A program made the position numbers and the translations under genes. DNA of 64,000 bases, taken from positions 1,058,870-1,122,869 of the forward strand of contig NZ_LMUX01000021.1 in assembly GCF_009765705.1 (NCBI RefSeq). The letters run 5' to 3'. Within the stretch, counting starts at the first letter, position 1; every line of letters begins with the position of its first letter. Of the stretch, positions 9,456-21,646 are shown in pieces. The notes beneath the pieces are model-generated. The model was given only the letters and a program-made list of their open reading frames with translations. It did no database searches and had not been told where the DNA came from. This DNA is from Burkholderia sp. L27(2015) (GTDB lineage: Bacteria > Pseudomonadota > Gammaproteobacteria > Burkholderiales > Burkholderiaceae).

Positions 9456-10418
9456 TCATCCCACGGCTGCTTCCAACGCGTCGATAAACATTGCCGGCAC
9501 GTCGAACCCCGTTTGTTCCGTAATTTCCCGGAAGCAGGTAGGGCTCGTGACATTCACTTCCGTCAGCCAATCGCCGATCGCATCGAGCCCGACCAGCAGC
9601 AAGCCGCGCGCGATCAACACCGGTGCCAGCGTTTCGGCGATTTCCAGGTCGTGAGCGCTCAGCGGCTGCGCGCGGCCCAAACCGCCCGCCGCCAGATTGC
9701 CGCGCACTTCGTTGCCTTGGGGAATGCGCGCCAGCGAAAACGGTACCGGTTTGCCGCCAATGATCAGGATGCGCTTGTCACCCTCGGTAATCGCCGGAAT
9801 GAATTTCTGCGCCATCACCGAACGTACGCCGTTGTCGCTCAAGGTTTCGATAATCGAACCGAGATTCATGCCATCGGCCTTGACCCGGAAAATGCCCATG
9901 CCGCCCATCCCGTCAAGCGGCTTGAGAATGATGTCGCCATGTTCATCATGGAAGGCGCGCAGCCGCGTCACGTCGCGCGTCACCAGAGTCGGCGCGACAA
10001 ATTGCGGAAACTCGCCGATTGCGAGCTTTTCCGAATGGTCGCGAATCGCCTGAGGTTTGTTGAATACGCGAGCCCCACGGCGCTCGGCATGTTCGAGCAA
10101 CCAGGTAGCGGTCACATATTCCATGTCGAACGGCGGGTCTTTGCGCATCAAAATGGCGTCGAACCGCTCCAACGCGACGATTTCCGCGGGCGCGGCCCGA
10201 TACCACGGGCCCGGGCCGACATGATGATGATCGGCCACGATTTCAATGCGCCTCACGCGGGCATCGACTACCCCGGAGCTGAGCGCCAGGTCGTAAGGTT
10301 CACAAGCGTATAACGTGTGACCGCGGCGAGCTGCCTCGGCCATCATCGAAAAGGTCGTGTCCTTGTAAATCTTGAACGCTTCCAGCGGATCGGCAATAAA
10401 CAAAATATCCATGATCAC
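9456..10418 (-). CDS. gshB: glutathione synthetase
   Basis: ATP-grasp ligase joining gamma-glutamylcysteine and glycine. The 320-residue protein shows DPLEAFKIYKDTTFSMM near the N-terminus, MRKDPPFDMEYV, DGMGGMGIFRVK of the ATP-grasp lid, and the C-terminal LTEVNVTSPTCFREI typical of bacterial GshB. It is 32 bases downstream of gshA on the same strand, so the two enzymes of glutathione synthesis form an operon. Confidence 0.97.
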   Translation of the reverse strand: MIMDILFIADPLEAFKIYKDTTFSMMAEAARRGHTLYACEPYDLALSSGVVDARVRRIEIVADHHHVGPGPWYRAAPAEIVALERFDAILMRKDPPFDMEYVTATWLLEHAERRGARVFNKPQAIRDHSEKLAIGEFPQFVAPTLVTRDVTRLRAFHDEHGDIILKPLDGMGGMGIFRVKADGMNLGSIIETLSDNGVRSVMAQKFIPAITEGDKRILIIGGKPVPFSLARIPQGNEVRGNLAAGGLGRAQPLSAHDLEIAETLAPVLIARGLLLVGLDAIGDWLTEVNVTSPTCFREITEQTGFDVPAMFIDALEAAVG

Positions 10419-10450
10419 TCGAACTCACAAAGCTGCAGACGTGGGGTGGG

Positions 10451-11740
10451 TCAAACCTGAATAGCGTCGGGGTCTGTTTTCTCTAGCTCGATCGACGCCG
10501 CCAACAATGCCAGCCGCGCGACCACGCCATACATATAGAACCGGTTCGGCGGCGCCGCACCCGCTTTTGCGTGCACATCGGGCAACGCTGCATGCTCGAA
10601 GGCCAGCGGTACAAAGTGCATGCCCGGCGCGTTGAGGTTCTGGTCCGGTCCGCGTTCGGTATGGACTCGATAGAAACCGCCAACCACATACCGGTCGATC
10701 ATATAAACGACCGGCTCGGCCACCGCTTCATTGACGCGCTCGAAAGTATGCACCCCTTCCTGCACAATCACATCATGCACTTCGAGCCCCTCCTTGACGA
10801 CCGACATCTTGCTGCGGTCGCGCCGGTTCAGGTTCGCGACCTCGGCAGCGTCGTGCACTGTCATCACGCCCATGCCGTAAGTACCGGCGTCGGCCTTGAT
10901 GACCACATACGGCTTGTCCTGAATGCCGTACTCGCGGTACTTCTTCGCAATCTTCTTCAATACCACGTCGACCGTATCGGCCAGGTTCTGGTCGCCGGTG
11001 CGGTTCTGAAAATCGATATCGTTGCAGCGCGCGAAGTAGGGGTTGAGCATCCACGGATCGACGTCGATCAGCTTCGAAAACCGTTTCGCCACGTCGTCAT
11101 AGGTCGAGAAATGCGTCGACTTGCGGCGCGTGGCCCAGCCGGCATGCAACGGCGGCAGCAAATATTGTTCGTGCAGATTTTCCAGCACAGGCGGAATGCC
11201 GGCCGACAGATCGTTGTTCAACAGGATCGAGCAGGGATCGAAGTTTTTCAACCCCAGCCGGCGCGGCGTACGTTCCAGCGGTTCGAGCACGATCGTCTGC
11301 CCGCCGGCCAGTTGCAGCGTAAGCGGTTCTTCGATTTCCTCATCCAGGGTGCCGAAGCGCACGTTCAAGCCGGCCTGCCGCATGATCGTCGACAGACGCG
11401 CCAGGTTCTCGAGGTAGAACGCGTTATGCGTGTGGCGCTCCGGGATCAGCAGCAGATTTTTCGCGTCGGGACAGATTTTCTCGATCGATGCCATCGCAGC
11501 CTGAACCGCCAGCGGCAGGACTTCCAGCGGCAAATTATTGAAACCGCCCGGAAACAGGTTGGTATCGACCGGCGCCAGCTTGAATCCGGCATTGCGCAGA
11601 TCCACCGAACAATAAAAAGGCGGCGTGTGTTCCTGCCACTCGAGCCGGAACCAGCGCTCTATGGCGGGTGTCGCGTCGAGGATTTTCCGCTCCAGATCGA
11701 GCAGCGGACCATTCAACGCGGTGACTAGGTGGGGAACCAT
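10451..11740 (-). CDS. gshA: glutamate-cysteine ligase (GshA, proteobacterial class)
   Basis: First step of glutathione synthesis, ligating glutamate and cysteine with ATP. About 429 residues from the ATG at 11740, chosen because MVPHLVTALNGPLLDLE is the usual N-terminus of this family and AGAGAG lies just upstream. The frame is open to an earlier ATG at 11803. Family landmarks are DLRNAGFKLAPVDTNLFPGG, LLLIPERHTHN, VVIKADAGTYGMGVMTV and the C-terminal PPNRFYMYGVVARLA. This is the distinct GshA family of beta- and some gammaproteobacteria, not the E. coli type. Precedes gshB. Confidence 0.95.
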   Translation of the reverse strand: MVPHLVTALNGPLLDLERKILDATPAIERWFRLEWQEHTPPFYCSVDLRNAGFKLAPVDTNLFPGGFNNLPLEVLPLAVQAAMASIEKICPDAKNLLLIPERHTHNAFYLENLARLSTIMRQAGLNVRFGTLDEEIEEPLTLQLAGGQTIVLEPLERTPRRLGLKNFDPCSILLNNDLSAGIPPVLENLHEQYLLPPLHAGWATRRKSTHFSTYDDVAKRFSKLIDVDPWMLNPYFARCNDIDFQNRTGDQNLADTVDVVLKKIAKKYREYGIQDKPYVVIKADAGTYGMGVMTVHDAAEVANLNRRDRSKMSVVKEGLEVHDVIVQEGVHTFERVNEAVAEPVVYMIDRYVVGGFYRVHTERGPDQNLNAPGMHFVPLAFEHAALPDVHAKAGAAPPNRFYMYGVVARLALLAASIELEKTDPDAIQV

Positions 11741-11932
11741 GAATCTCTCTGGGGCAATGAATTGGGGCGGCGAGTCGCCGATTGTAGTGCAATTATGATC
11801 CACACTTTGGGGCGGCCGGCCGCTTTACAAGCAAGGACGTCCATTTATCTGGGCTGACGATCGCCAGGCGGCGTGCTCGGGTACCTGCTTGCAGGCTGGC
11901 TTAGGTGCCTAGCTAAGTGCCTAAATCAAAAG

Positions 11933-11959
11933 AAAAAAAGCCCGCCTGGGTAGGCGGGC
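11933..11959 (-). terminator. Rho-independent terminator of the glnK-amtB operon
   Basis: GCCCGCCT and AGGCGGGC form a perfect 8-bp GC stem around a GGGT loop. On the minus strand the stem is followed by a run of seven T (the A-run at 11933-11939). It sits about 70 bases beyond the amtB stop and points the right way for that operon. Confidence 0.85.
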
Positions 11960-12030
11960 CAAATCTCGCTGCTCTCTGTAAACCTGTTACGTATTACCTC
12001 GCCCATCAAAGCGATATAAAGTGATATTCC

Positions 12031-13482
12031 TTATTCGACGTGCTCGCCGTGCAAGGTGATATCGAGGCCTTCGCGCTCTTCTTCTTCGCTCACGCGGATG
12101 CCCATCACCATGTCGATGATCTTCAGCAGCACGTAGCTGAGCACGCCGCTATAGACCAACGTGGTCAACACACCCTTGGCCTGCAAGATCACGCTGCCGT
12201 CCGCTCCGCCGATGTCCTTGACTGCGAACACCCCCGTGAGCAACGCCCCGATAATCCCGCCGATGCCGTGCACGCCGAAACAGTCCAGCGAGTCGTCATA
12301 GCCCAGCTTGGTCTTGAGCCACGTTGCCGCCCAGAAACACACCACGCCTGCCGCCACACCGATCACCAGCGAACCCAGCACGCCCACATAACCCGATGCC
12401 GGCGTAATCGCCACCAGCCCGGCCACCGCACCCGATGCAATCCCCAGCACCGACGGCTTGCCCTTGGTCAGCCATTCCGCAAACATCCACGCCAGCGCCG
12501 CCGTTGCCGTGGCCACTTGCGTCGCCATCATCGCAAATCCGGCACGACCGTCTGCCGCTACGGCCGAACCCGCGTTAAAGCCGAACCAGCCTACCCACAG
12601 CATTGCAGCACCGACCAGCGTGAGCACCAGGTTGTGCGGCGCCATGGCTTCTTTGCCATAACCCACCCGCTTGCCCAACACCAGCGCACACACCAGACCA
12701 GCAATACCTGCGTTGATGTGCACCACCGTGCCGCCTGCGAAGTCCAGGATGCCAGCGGTTGCCAGCCAGCCCGTGGGCTCCCACACCATGTGCGCGATCG
12801 GCGAGTACACGATGATCGTCCACAGCGACATGAAAATCAGCATCGCCGAGAACTTCATCCGATCGGCAAACGCACCGCAGATCAACGCCGGCGTAATGAT
12901 CGCAAACGTCATCTGGTACGTCATGTACACCGACTCAGGAATCGTCGTGGCCAGGTGGCTCACGGTCAAGGTGGTCGCCTTGTCGCCCTTGATGTAGTTC
13001 ATGCCCGTGAGGAACACGCGCGATAAGCCGCCGACGAAGCTGTTGCCCGGGGTGAACGCCAGGCTGTAGCCCACCACCACCCACAGGATCGTCACCACAC
13101 AGCAAATCGCAAAGCTTTGCATCAGCGTGGCCAACACGTTCTTCTTGCGCACCATGCCGCCGTAGAACAGGGCCAGGCCCGGGATCGTCATGAACAACAC
13201 CAACGCCGTCGAGGTCAGCATCCAGGCCGTGTCGCCCGAGTTGATCTTCGAGGAATCCACCGACACCGGTGCGGTGGGGGCGGCGTCAGCCGCCGCTGCA
13301 GCCGGCGCTGCGGCCGCGGCCGACGCGTCGGAAGCGGCTGCGGGTGCGGCCATCGGCATCGAAGCCATCGCTGCGGCCGGCGCCGACGCGGCGGCCGACG
13401 ACGCGTCATCGGCGCGTGCCGCACTCAAGCCCGCTGCCAGCAATGACCCCGCCATCAGCACGGTCAGTAAAAGTTTGCGCAT
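12031..13482 (-). CDS. amtB: ammonium transporter AmtB
   Basis: Inner-membrane trimeric ammonium channel. From the ATG at 13482 it is 483 residues: a cleavable signal (MRKLLLTVLMAGSLLAAGLSA), an Ala/Pro-rich low-complexity linker to about residue 75, then the Amt domain with eleven predicted membrane segments. Visible landmarks are LALFYGGMVRKKN, the periplasmic FAGGTVVHINAG, GWFGFNAGSA and the cytoplasmic C-terminal HGIGGIIGALLTGVFA. The long Ala-rich N-terminal extension is common in Burkholderiaceae. It follows glnK, whose product plugs the channel under nitrogen sufficiency. Confidence 0.95.
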   Translation of the reverse strand: MRKLLLTVLMAGSLLAAGLSAARADDASSAAASAPAAAMASMPMAAPAAASDASAAAAAPAAAAADAAPTAPVSVDSSKINSGDTAWMLTSTALVLFMTIPGLALFYGGMVRKKNVLATLMQSFAICCVVTILWVVVGYSLAFTPGNSFVGGLSRVFLTGMNYIKGDKATTLTVSHLATTIPESVYMTYQMTFAIITPALICGAFADRMKFSAMLIFMSLWTIIVYSPIAHMVWEPTGWLATAGILDFAGGTVVHINAGIAGLVCALVLGKRVGYGKEAMAPHNLVLTLVGAAMLWVGWFGFNAGSAVAADGRAGFAMMATQVATATAALAWMFAEWLTKGKPSVLGIASGAVAGLVAITPASGYVGVLGSLVIGVAAGVVCFWAATWLKTKLGYDDSLDCFGVHGIGGIIGALLTGVFAVKDIGGADGSVILQAKGVLTTLVYSGVLSYVLLKIIDMVMGIRVSEEEEREGLDITLHGEHVE

Positions 13483-13542
13483 AATCTGTGTTCCCCTCAG
13501 TCCAGTCAAAATTGCCGCTGCTCTCGTTTGCTTTCGTTTGAT

Positions 13543-13896
<354 letters not shown>

Positions 13897-14124
13897 TTAC
13901 TGCCATGCGCCTTAGGCGTGCCAACGCAACGGCAAAGCCATGCACCTTAACGACGTGTTGCTTTACAAAGCTTTCAGCGATACTGCTGCTGCGTACACAC
14001 TTATGCAATCCGCGTGCCAACTCGGCAAAAATCTTGAGCCTACGTGCGGTGAAAGGGCTCGACGGAACATCTCGGTGCGTCATGCGCGATGCGGAACGGG
14101 GCCCGCACCAATACTAAGCAAAAC

Positions 14125-14142
14125 AGCCCGGCGAACCGGGCT
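14125..14142. terminator. bidirectional hairpin downstream of the EAL gene
   Basis: AGCCCGG and CCGGGCT form a perfect 7-bp stem with a CGAA tetraloop. It is followed by ATTTTGG on the plus strand and GTTTTGC on the minus strand. It lies 37 bases beyond the stop of the minus-strand EAL gene and probably terminates it. Confidence 0.65.
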
Positions 14143-14178
14143 ATTTTGGTGCATGCACTAAAGTTGCGCGAAACGGAT

Positions 14179-15501
14179 TCAGGCTGGTGGCGTCCAGCCC
14201 CCCGAACTGGTGCGCACCTCTGCGCGAGAATCCCAATCTATGTCACCGCACAGCACACAGGAGTGGCCATCTACGCTGAGCGCCACGGATAAGGTGACGC
14301 AATCGTTCGCTTCATTGATCGACAAGTAAGGACGCGTCACCTGCACCTGATCCGGCGCATTGACCGCGTTGCGAAAATACGGTCGACGCAGCCAGTTGGC
14401 CCCTTCAGCGTCCGCCATCGGCAGAAATCGCGTACGGCGAGGAGACGCATCCAGCGCCAGCGAAACCACGTTGCGTCCGATCTGAAGGCCGTTTTCGTCT
14501 AACAGGAAGCAGCGCGCCGCGTCGTCGAGCGAAAGAAAATTCCAGCACACGTCATCGAGCGGTTCACCCGCACAAACGCGTTCGGCCACGCGCTCGAACG
14601 CCCTGATATAAGGGGCGAGCCGTGTCGCATCCGCGTACTCGCGGGCTTCCGTGCGCGTACGATAGATCGACAACAACTCATTCATCACCTGCCGCGCTTC
14701 ACGCGCGTCGACGGCCGCGGCAATTGGACGCGAGAAATACGTGCCTTGCACGAAGTCGGCATTGCACTCCATCGCAATCAGCGCTTCTTGCTCGCTTTCG
14801 ATTCCTTTGATCAGCACCAACTTGCCCGCCTCGTGCAGCAAGGACACAAGGCCCGGCAAAATGCGGGCGATCGACGGTCGTTGGCTGGCCTGGAACACCA
14901 TATTGCGATCCAGCTTGACGATATCCGGGTCCAGTTGCCAGATTCGATCGATGTTGGAATGGCCCGCGCCGAAATCGTCGAGCGCCACCAGAAAACCGCT
15001 TTGGCGGAAAAAGCGTATCCCTTCGGCCATTTTCTTCAGGTCGGCGTCCCGCTGCTCCAGAACCTGCAGGACTACGCGCTGCGGCGCAAGTCCCGCGCGC
15101 CGCATTTCCGAAAGCAAGGCGGCGCTTTGCCACTGGTCGGTTAGCGCGGTCGAATGAACGTGGATAAACAACCACTCGCGATCGCACTGCATGTGGCAAA
15201 AGTTTTCGAGGTGCAGGCCCTGTGCCAGACGGTCCAGCGCCAACAAGTCGCCTAATCGCGCTGCGCGGCCGCAAACGTCGAGCGGCGAGACAGAACGGTC
15301 GAGACCATCATGCGCCCGCAGCACGGCTTCATAACCTGCCGCGCGCATGTGGGACAAACTGAAAATCGGTTGGAATGCGCTGAATAAAGTGAGGTCGCCA
15401 TATACGATACTGCGTGCCTCGCCGTTGCGGCCGGGTTTTACGGATGCCCGCGAAGCCGGGGGCGAGCCGTGCTCGGGGGTATGCATCATCAGAGAATTCA
15501 T
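14179..15501 (-). CDS. EAL-domain protein with C-terminal sensor-like domain
   Basis: An EAL (cyclic-di-GMP phosphodiesterase) domain covers roughly residues 35-280 from the ATG at 15501 (an upstream ATG at 15579 is possible). It has YEAVLR in place of EAxLR, VALDDFGAGHSN (the DDFG metal ligands) and IKGIESEQEA. But the usual metal-binding asparagine of NxS reads FIHVHS, so activity is uncertain. The C-terminal 170 residues (ERVAERVCAGEPLDDV to the end) resemble an extracellular-type PAS/PDC or GAF sensor fold without a membrane segment. It may bind rather than hydrolyse cyclic-di-GMP. Divergent from the next signalling gene. Confidence 0.8.
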   Translation of the reverse strand: MNSLMMHTPEHGSPPASRASVKPGRNGEARSIVYGDLTLFSAFQPIFSLSHMRAAGYEAVLRAHDGLDRSVSPLDVCGRAARLGDLLALDRLAQGLHLENFCHMQCDREWLFIHVHSTALTDQWQSAALLSEMRRAGLAPQRVVLQVLEQRDADLKKMAEGIRFFRQSGFLVALDDFGAGHSNIDRIWQLDPDIVKLDRNMVFQASQRPSIARILPGLVSLLHEAGKLVLIKGIESEQEALIAMECNADFVQGTYFSRPIAAAVDAREARQVMNELLSIYRTRTEAREYADATRLAPYIRAFERVAERVCAGEPLDDVCWNFLSLDDAARCFLLDENGLQIGRNVVSLALDASPRRTRFLPMADAEGANWLRRPYFRNAVNAPDQVQVTRPYLSINEANDCVTLSVALSVDGHSCVLCGDIDWDSRAEVRTSSGGWTPPA

Positions 15502-16110
15502 AGCGGTACAGCCTCTTGTTTGGAGCGAGCCAGGGTTGCCCTGGCACCCGCGCAATACTCTTAAGCAAGGACCATGCAAGCTCGTCGCATCTTTAAAACG
15601 GCCTTATCGCCTTTTAATACTCGTCGCGATGGTTTTTCATGGTGCAAGCGCACCGCTCGCGTGCGCCGACGCCCTGAATCGATCATAGCCAAATTGCCGG
15701 CCGCGCTAAACACGGTGTTTACCTCAGCCCGGTTACCGACTTGGGCGGATTCGACCCAAGCTCGTCTTTCCGGGCGCGACGTTTGCCGACTGCGTGGAAA
15801 TAATAAGCCTGCTACTATGCCTTCCATTAAAAATTTTATGCTCGACGACCGGTAAAAAAACCTCTGGCTGCATCGATAAAACCGTTAATGATCAATCGAT
15901 TGGTGTCAAGTCTTGAAGCGATAAGTGAAATTGCCTCTTGAGCATATGACGGTTCACCTGTAGTCTCATTATTAAGGTGTAATAAAGCGTGGTCGGGCGG
16001 CAGTAAAGATTGACGGTAAATTGCCGTAAAGAGTTAACGAGCGCGCACGCTAAATTCGTCACGTCAAGGTTTTATGAGCCACCGGGTGCAAGGAACCCAA
16101 TCTGGAAAGC
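15502..16110. other. intergenic region between two divergent c-di-GMP genes
   Basis: About 600 bases with mixed composition; the part from 15840 to 16080 is AT-richer. Short open frames here lack ribosome-binding sites and recognisable domains. It should hold the promoters of the two flanking signalling genes. I see no RNA gene, repeat or terminator that I can defend. Confidence 0.5.
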
Positions 16111-17913
16111 ATGGAAGCTAACTGGTTTCAGCGGTCAAAAGAGGCACCTCTTCGTGCCGCCCTCGATACTTTCCGGGCGCTTACTCGCGATTTAGCGGGG
16201 GGCGATCCCGTTCCCGCGACATCCGTCATAAAACCAGCCGAAACCCCTGCAGACTTCTTCGCTTTTGAAAAGGCGCTGGATTTCGTCGCGCGTGTCAACG
16301 TGCAGGGCCGCTTCACCTATGTCTCCGAACAAGCGCTGAGTTTTATCGGCTACCACCGCGAATATCTGGAAACCATCGCGCTGGCTGATCTGGTGACCGG
16401 TCAGGAAGTGATCGAGCTCAACCGCTGCTTCGAACAAGTCGTGCAGACCGGGGCAATGCATAAATGCACGCTGCACCTAGTCAAATCACTGACTTATCCG
16501 CGTTTGGTCGAGCTACGCATCGTCCCTGACCCGAGCCATGTCGGTGAATTCGCAGTCATCGCGTTCGACGTTTCGTTCTGGATCGAGCAGCAGCAAAAGC
16601 TCGTCCATGAGATGTACCACGACTCGCTGACCGGGCTGGACAACCTTGCCTCGGCGCGCGAGCAGATTGAGAAAGTCAAACAGGCGGCCCTGTCCAAAGG
16701 CACGAAGGTCGCGCTGATGATGGTCGATATCGACGATTACCATCGCGTCAATCAAGCCTTCGGCTACGACGTCGGTGACCAGATCCTTCAGGAAACCGGG
16801 CGCCGCCTTCAGCATGCCGTCAATAAGGGCGAGTTCGTCGCACGCTGCGATAGCGACGCATTCCTGATCTTGCTGACCGACACCCCGAGCCGCGAGTTCG
16901 TGCAGGACGCGGCGCGACGGGTAGCGGACTGTATTTTGCAACCGTATTCCCACGAAGGGCAGACGCTGCATATCTCGGTCAGCGTCGGCGTGGTGATTTT
17001 CCCTGATCAAAAAAACAACACTGACGATCTGTTGCGGCAGGCCGATCAAGCCGTGGTACGCGCCAAACAAAATGGCGGCGACCGGATTTCGTTTTACGAA
17101 TACCGCGGTACCGCCACCGGCGCGGAAACCCTGAAGCTGGAATCCGATCTGTATAGCGGAGTGCGTAACGGCGAATTTTCGCTGCACTACCAACCGATCA
17201 CTGATGCCCGCACCGACGCCGTGGTCGGTGTCGAAGCGCTCATGCGCTGGCAGCACCCGATCCACGGCTCGGTTCCGCCGACCGTGTTCATTCCGCTTGC
17301 CGAATCTGCGGGCTTGATCAATTTCCTGGGTGACTGGGCGCTTAAAAATACCTGCATGCAATTGATGCAGTGGGACCAGCAAGGCATCCATCTGAAATAC
17401 GCGACCGTCAACGTCTCGGCGCAGCAGTTTCGCGACAAGCGTTTTCCGGGCGCGGTGCGGGAAGCATTCAAACTCACGGGCATCGATCCCAAACGGATCG
17501 TGCTGGAAATTACCGAGTCGGTGCTGATGCACGATCCGGCTTATGCCAAATCGCTGCTTGAGGATTTGGCTGCGTTAGGCGTACGATTCGCCGTCGATGA
17601 TTTTGGCACGGGATACTCTAGCTTGGCTTATCTGCAAAGCTTCCCGCTGGCCACGCTCAAGATCGACCGCAGCTTCATCATCAATTTGCCGACCTCGCGC
17701 AACGATCAGGCGATCGTCGCGGCGGTGGTGGGCTTAGCCAATTCATTGGGTCTCGAACTGGTCGCAGAAGGTGTCGAGACAGAAGACCAACGTCGCATGC
17801 TGCTGGCTAGCGGGTGTACTTTGATCCAGGGCTGGATCGTCTGCAAGGCGCTCCCGATTGACGAATTGGCTCGCAAGTTCGAGCGAGGTGAACTATGCAT
17901 ACAAGCAAGTTAA
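16111..17913 (+). CDS. PAS-GGDEF-EAL protein, probable c-di-GMP phosphodiesterase
   Basis: 600 residues in three parts. The N-terminal PAS-like sensor is about 45-165 (FVARVNVQGRFTYVSEQALSFIGY). The GGDEF domain is 175-335, where the signature reads CDSDAF instead of GGDEF, so cyclase activity is unlikely. The EAL domain is 345-590 with VEALMRW, TVNVSAQQF, LEITESVL, DDFGTGYSSLAYL, KIDRSFI and VAEGVETEDQ all intact. Expected role: hydrolysis of cyclic-di-GMP, with the GGDEF part perhaps binding GTP as a regulator. GGAAAG precedes the ATG. The HDOD gene starts 29 bases after its stop, suggesting co-transcription. Confidence 0.88.
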   Translation: MEANWFQRSKEAPLRAALDTFRALTRDLAGGDPVPATSVIKPAETPADFFAFEKALDFVARVNVQGRFTYVSEQALSFIGYHREYLETIALADLVTGQEVIELNRCFEQVVQTGAMHKCTLHLVKSLTYPRLVELRIVPDPSHVGEFAVIAFDVSFWIEQQQKLVHEMYHDSLTGLDNLASAREQIEKVKQAALSKGTKVALMMVDIDDYHRVNQAFGYDVGDQILQETGRRLQHAVNKGEFVARCDSDAFLILLTDTPSREFVQDAARRVADCILQPYSHEGQTLHISVSVGVVIFPDQKNNTDDLLRQADQAVVRAKQNGGDRISFYEYRGTATGAETLKLESDLYSGVRNGEFSLHYQPITDARTDAVVGVEALMRWQHPIHGSVPPTVFIPLAESAGLINFLGDWALKNTCMQLMQWDQQGIHLKYATVNVSAQQFRDKRFPGAVREAFKLTGIDPKRIVLEITESVLMHDPAYAKSLLEDLAALGVRFAVDDFGTGYSSLAYLQSFPLATLKIDRSFIINLPTSRNDQAIVAAVVGLANSLGLELVAEGVETEDQRRMLLASGCTLIQGWIVCKALPIDELARKFERGELCIQAS

Positions 17914-17942
17914 CCCTGTCCGTACTTTTTTACGCTTACTAA

Positions 17943-19421
17943 ATGTCGGAACCTAAAACCAAGGACGCATTGATCGAGAAACTCTGGGCCCGCATGAGCG
18001 AGCGCGGAGAGTTTCCGATGTTGTCCAACGCATTGCGGACCACGATTTCCGCGATGAAGAGTGACGACTACGATTTCACGGCACTGGTTCAAGTTGTCCT
18101 GTCCGATTTCACACTGACGCAAAAAGTCATACGCTTGGCCAATTCGGCAATGTATATGGCGTTTGGCGGCAATATCACGACCGTCTCGCGTGCGCTGATG
18201 GTGCTGGGCATGGAAGCCGTCGGCCACTTGGTGCTGGGCCTCAAGCTGGTGGACCACTTCCACCAGGCGCGCTCGGAAGTTCAGCAAATCGACGCCAAGC
18301 TGGAACTGAATCGGTCCATGCTGGCAGGCTGTATCGCGCGCAAACTCACCGAGTCCGGCGATGTCCGTAAGGGCGAGCAAGCGGTTGTCTGTACCCTGAT
18401 GAGCCAGTTGGGCAAACTGCTGTGCCTGTTCTATCTCGAAAATGAATGGCAGCAAGTGCATGAGCGCGCGGAGCTGGAAGGCTGCAGCGCCGACGAGATG
18501 TGTTCGGAGATTTTAGGCGTGTCGTTCGAAGAACTCGGACAGGCCGCGGCCAAACGGTGGGGCCTGCCCGCAGTGATTCGTGCCGGTATGAAGCCGTTCG
18601 ATTCGTTGGAAGACGACGACGCGATATCGGATGAGGTTCGCTGGCTGCGTGCCGTCACCAGCTTTTCCACCGAAGTATCGACACTGATGACGGCGGCCGA
18701 CGACGATCCGCAAGCCCAAGAAGACCAGATTCAGCAGGCGGCGCTAAAGTACAGCGACGTGCTCAATGTCGACCCGGAAATGCTGTTGGGAATCGCGGAC
18801 AGCCTCGCCGAGGAAAACATCAGCAAGCACTACATGAAGGAAATCGATGGCTTGCGGGCACAAGCTGCGGAAGTCAAAATCCAGGACGCGGAACGGCACA
18901 TTCGCGACGGGCTGGGCGATCTACGTTCGTTGCCGTCGGAAAACCTGCTCGCACAGGTTTTGACCATGGCTTCAGAGACTGTACTGGCGAGCCTGCACTT
19001 TTCCCGCACCATCGTTTTCGTACGCGATCCCCGCAACGGCACCTTCACCGCGCGCATGGGGTTCGGGCCGAATATGGGTCCGCTACTGCCGCAATTGCAT
19101 TTCGACGAAGCCTTTGCCCCCGATGTCTTCCACCTGGCGATCGCCAACACGGTAGGAATTTTCATCGAGAGCGCTCACGACCCGAAATTCCGGTCGCATA
19201 TCCCGGCTTGGTTCAGGCGCGCGTTGCCGGATGCGCAAGCCTTCGTGCTACTGCCCGTCAAAACGGATACCGGTGCGGTCGCCCTCCTCTATGGCGATTG
19301 GGACGACGTTGCCGTGGTGCGCAAAATCCTGCCGCATGAAATGAGCGCGCTCAATGAGCTGGCACGAGAGCTCGGACGCTTCTTCAAAAGCGCCAACGTC
19401 AACGTCATGGAATTGCTGTAG
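17943..19421 (+). CDS. HDOD domain protein with C-terminal GAF-like domain
   Basis: 492 residues. An HDOD domain (an HD-superfamily fold without the catalytic histidine-aspartate pair) fills about 15-215: FTLTQKVIRLANSAMYMAFGG and ALMVLGMEAVGHLVL. The C-terminal half (about 335-490) resembles a GAF domain (SETVLASLHFSRTIVFVRDP, FVLLPVKTDTGAVALLYG). HDOD proteins act as scaffolds in signalling cascades, often beside EAL or GGDEF proteins as here. The output is unknown. It directly follows the PAS-GGDEF-EAL gene. Confidence 0.85.
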   Translation: MSEPKTKDALIEKLWARMSERGEFPMLSNALRTTISAMKSDDYDFTALVQVVLSDFTLTQKVIRLANSAMYMAFGGNITTVSRALMVLGMEAVGHLVLGLKLVDHFHQARSEVQQIDAKLELNRSMLAGCIARKLTESGDVRKGEQAVVCTLMSQLGKLLCLFYLENEWQQVHERAELEGCSADEMCSEILGVSFEELGQAAAKRWGLPAVIRAGMKPFDSLEDDDAISDEVRWLRAVTSFSTEVSTLMTAADDDPQAQEDQIQQAALKYSDVLNVDPEMLLGIADSLAEENISKHYMKEIDGLRAQAAEVKIQDAERHIRDGLGDLRSLPSENLLAQVLTMASETVLASLHFSRTIVFVRDPRNGTFTARMGFGPNMGPLLPQLHFDEAFAPDVFHLAIANTVGIFIESAHDPKFRSHIPAWFRRALPDAQAFVLLPVKTDTGAVALLYGDWDDVAVVRKILPHEMSALNELARELGRFFKSANVNVMELL

Positions 19422-19453
19422 TCACGCGGTCCCGCTTCATTGCGCCCCGCAGT

Positions 19454-21397
<1,944 letters not shown>

Positions 21398-21646
21398 GAT
21401 ATCGTCAGAGAATGGAAAGATTTGAAGCGTAGCATATCGCTTTCATTAGTGAACGAGGAAACGTCAATTATGAAACACGATGAAACCTCTCCCCCGGGGC
21501 TTTGTGAGGCAGACGAATAAAAAAGCTTTTAGAATCAGGCAACGGCGAACGGTACTCGGGCGCATCAAAAACTGGCAAGCGTCTTGCTCACTTACCCTGC
21601 TGCGCCTCGTTTGTGCGCTTTGTTTTGCGCTCCTTGCTAGCCAAGT
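21398..21646. other. prpR-prp intergenic region
   Basis: In relatives this space leads into an intact prpB. Here no prpB start can be read. The stretch should carry the PrpR-activated promoter now serving prpC; I could not recognise a clear -24/-12 element. A 90-codon frame from 21480 is not protein-like. Confidence 0.4.

Noticed and set aside
10571..11728. 385-codon frame on the plus strand
   Set aside because: Antisense shadow of gshA; no start signal or domain.
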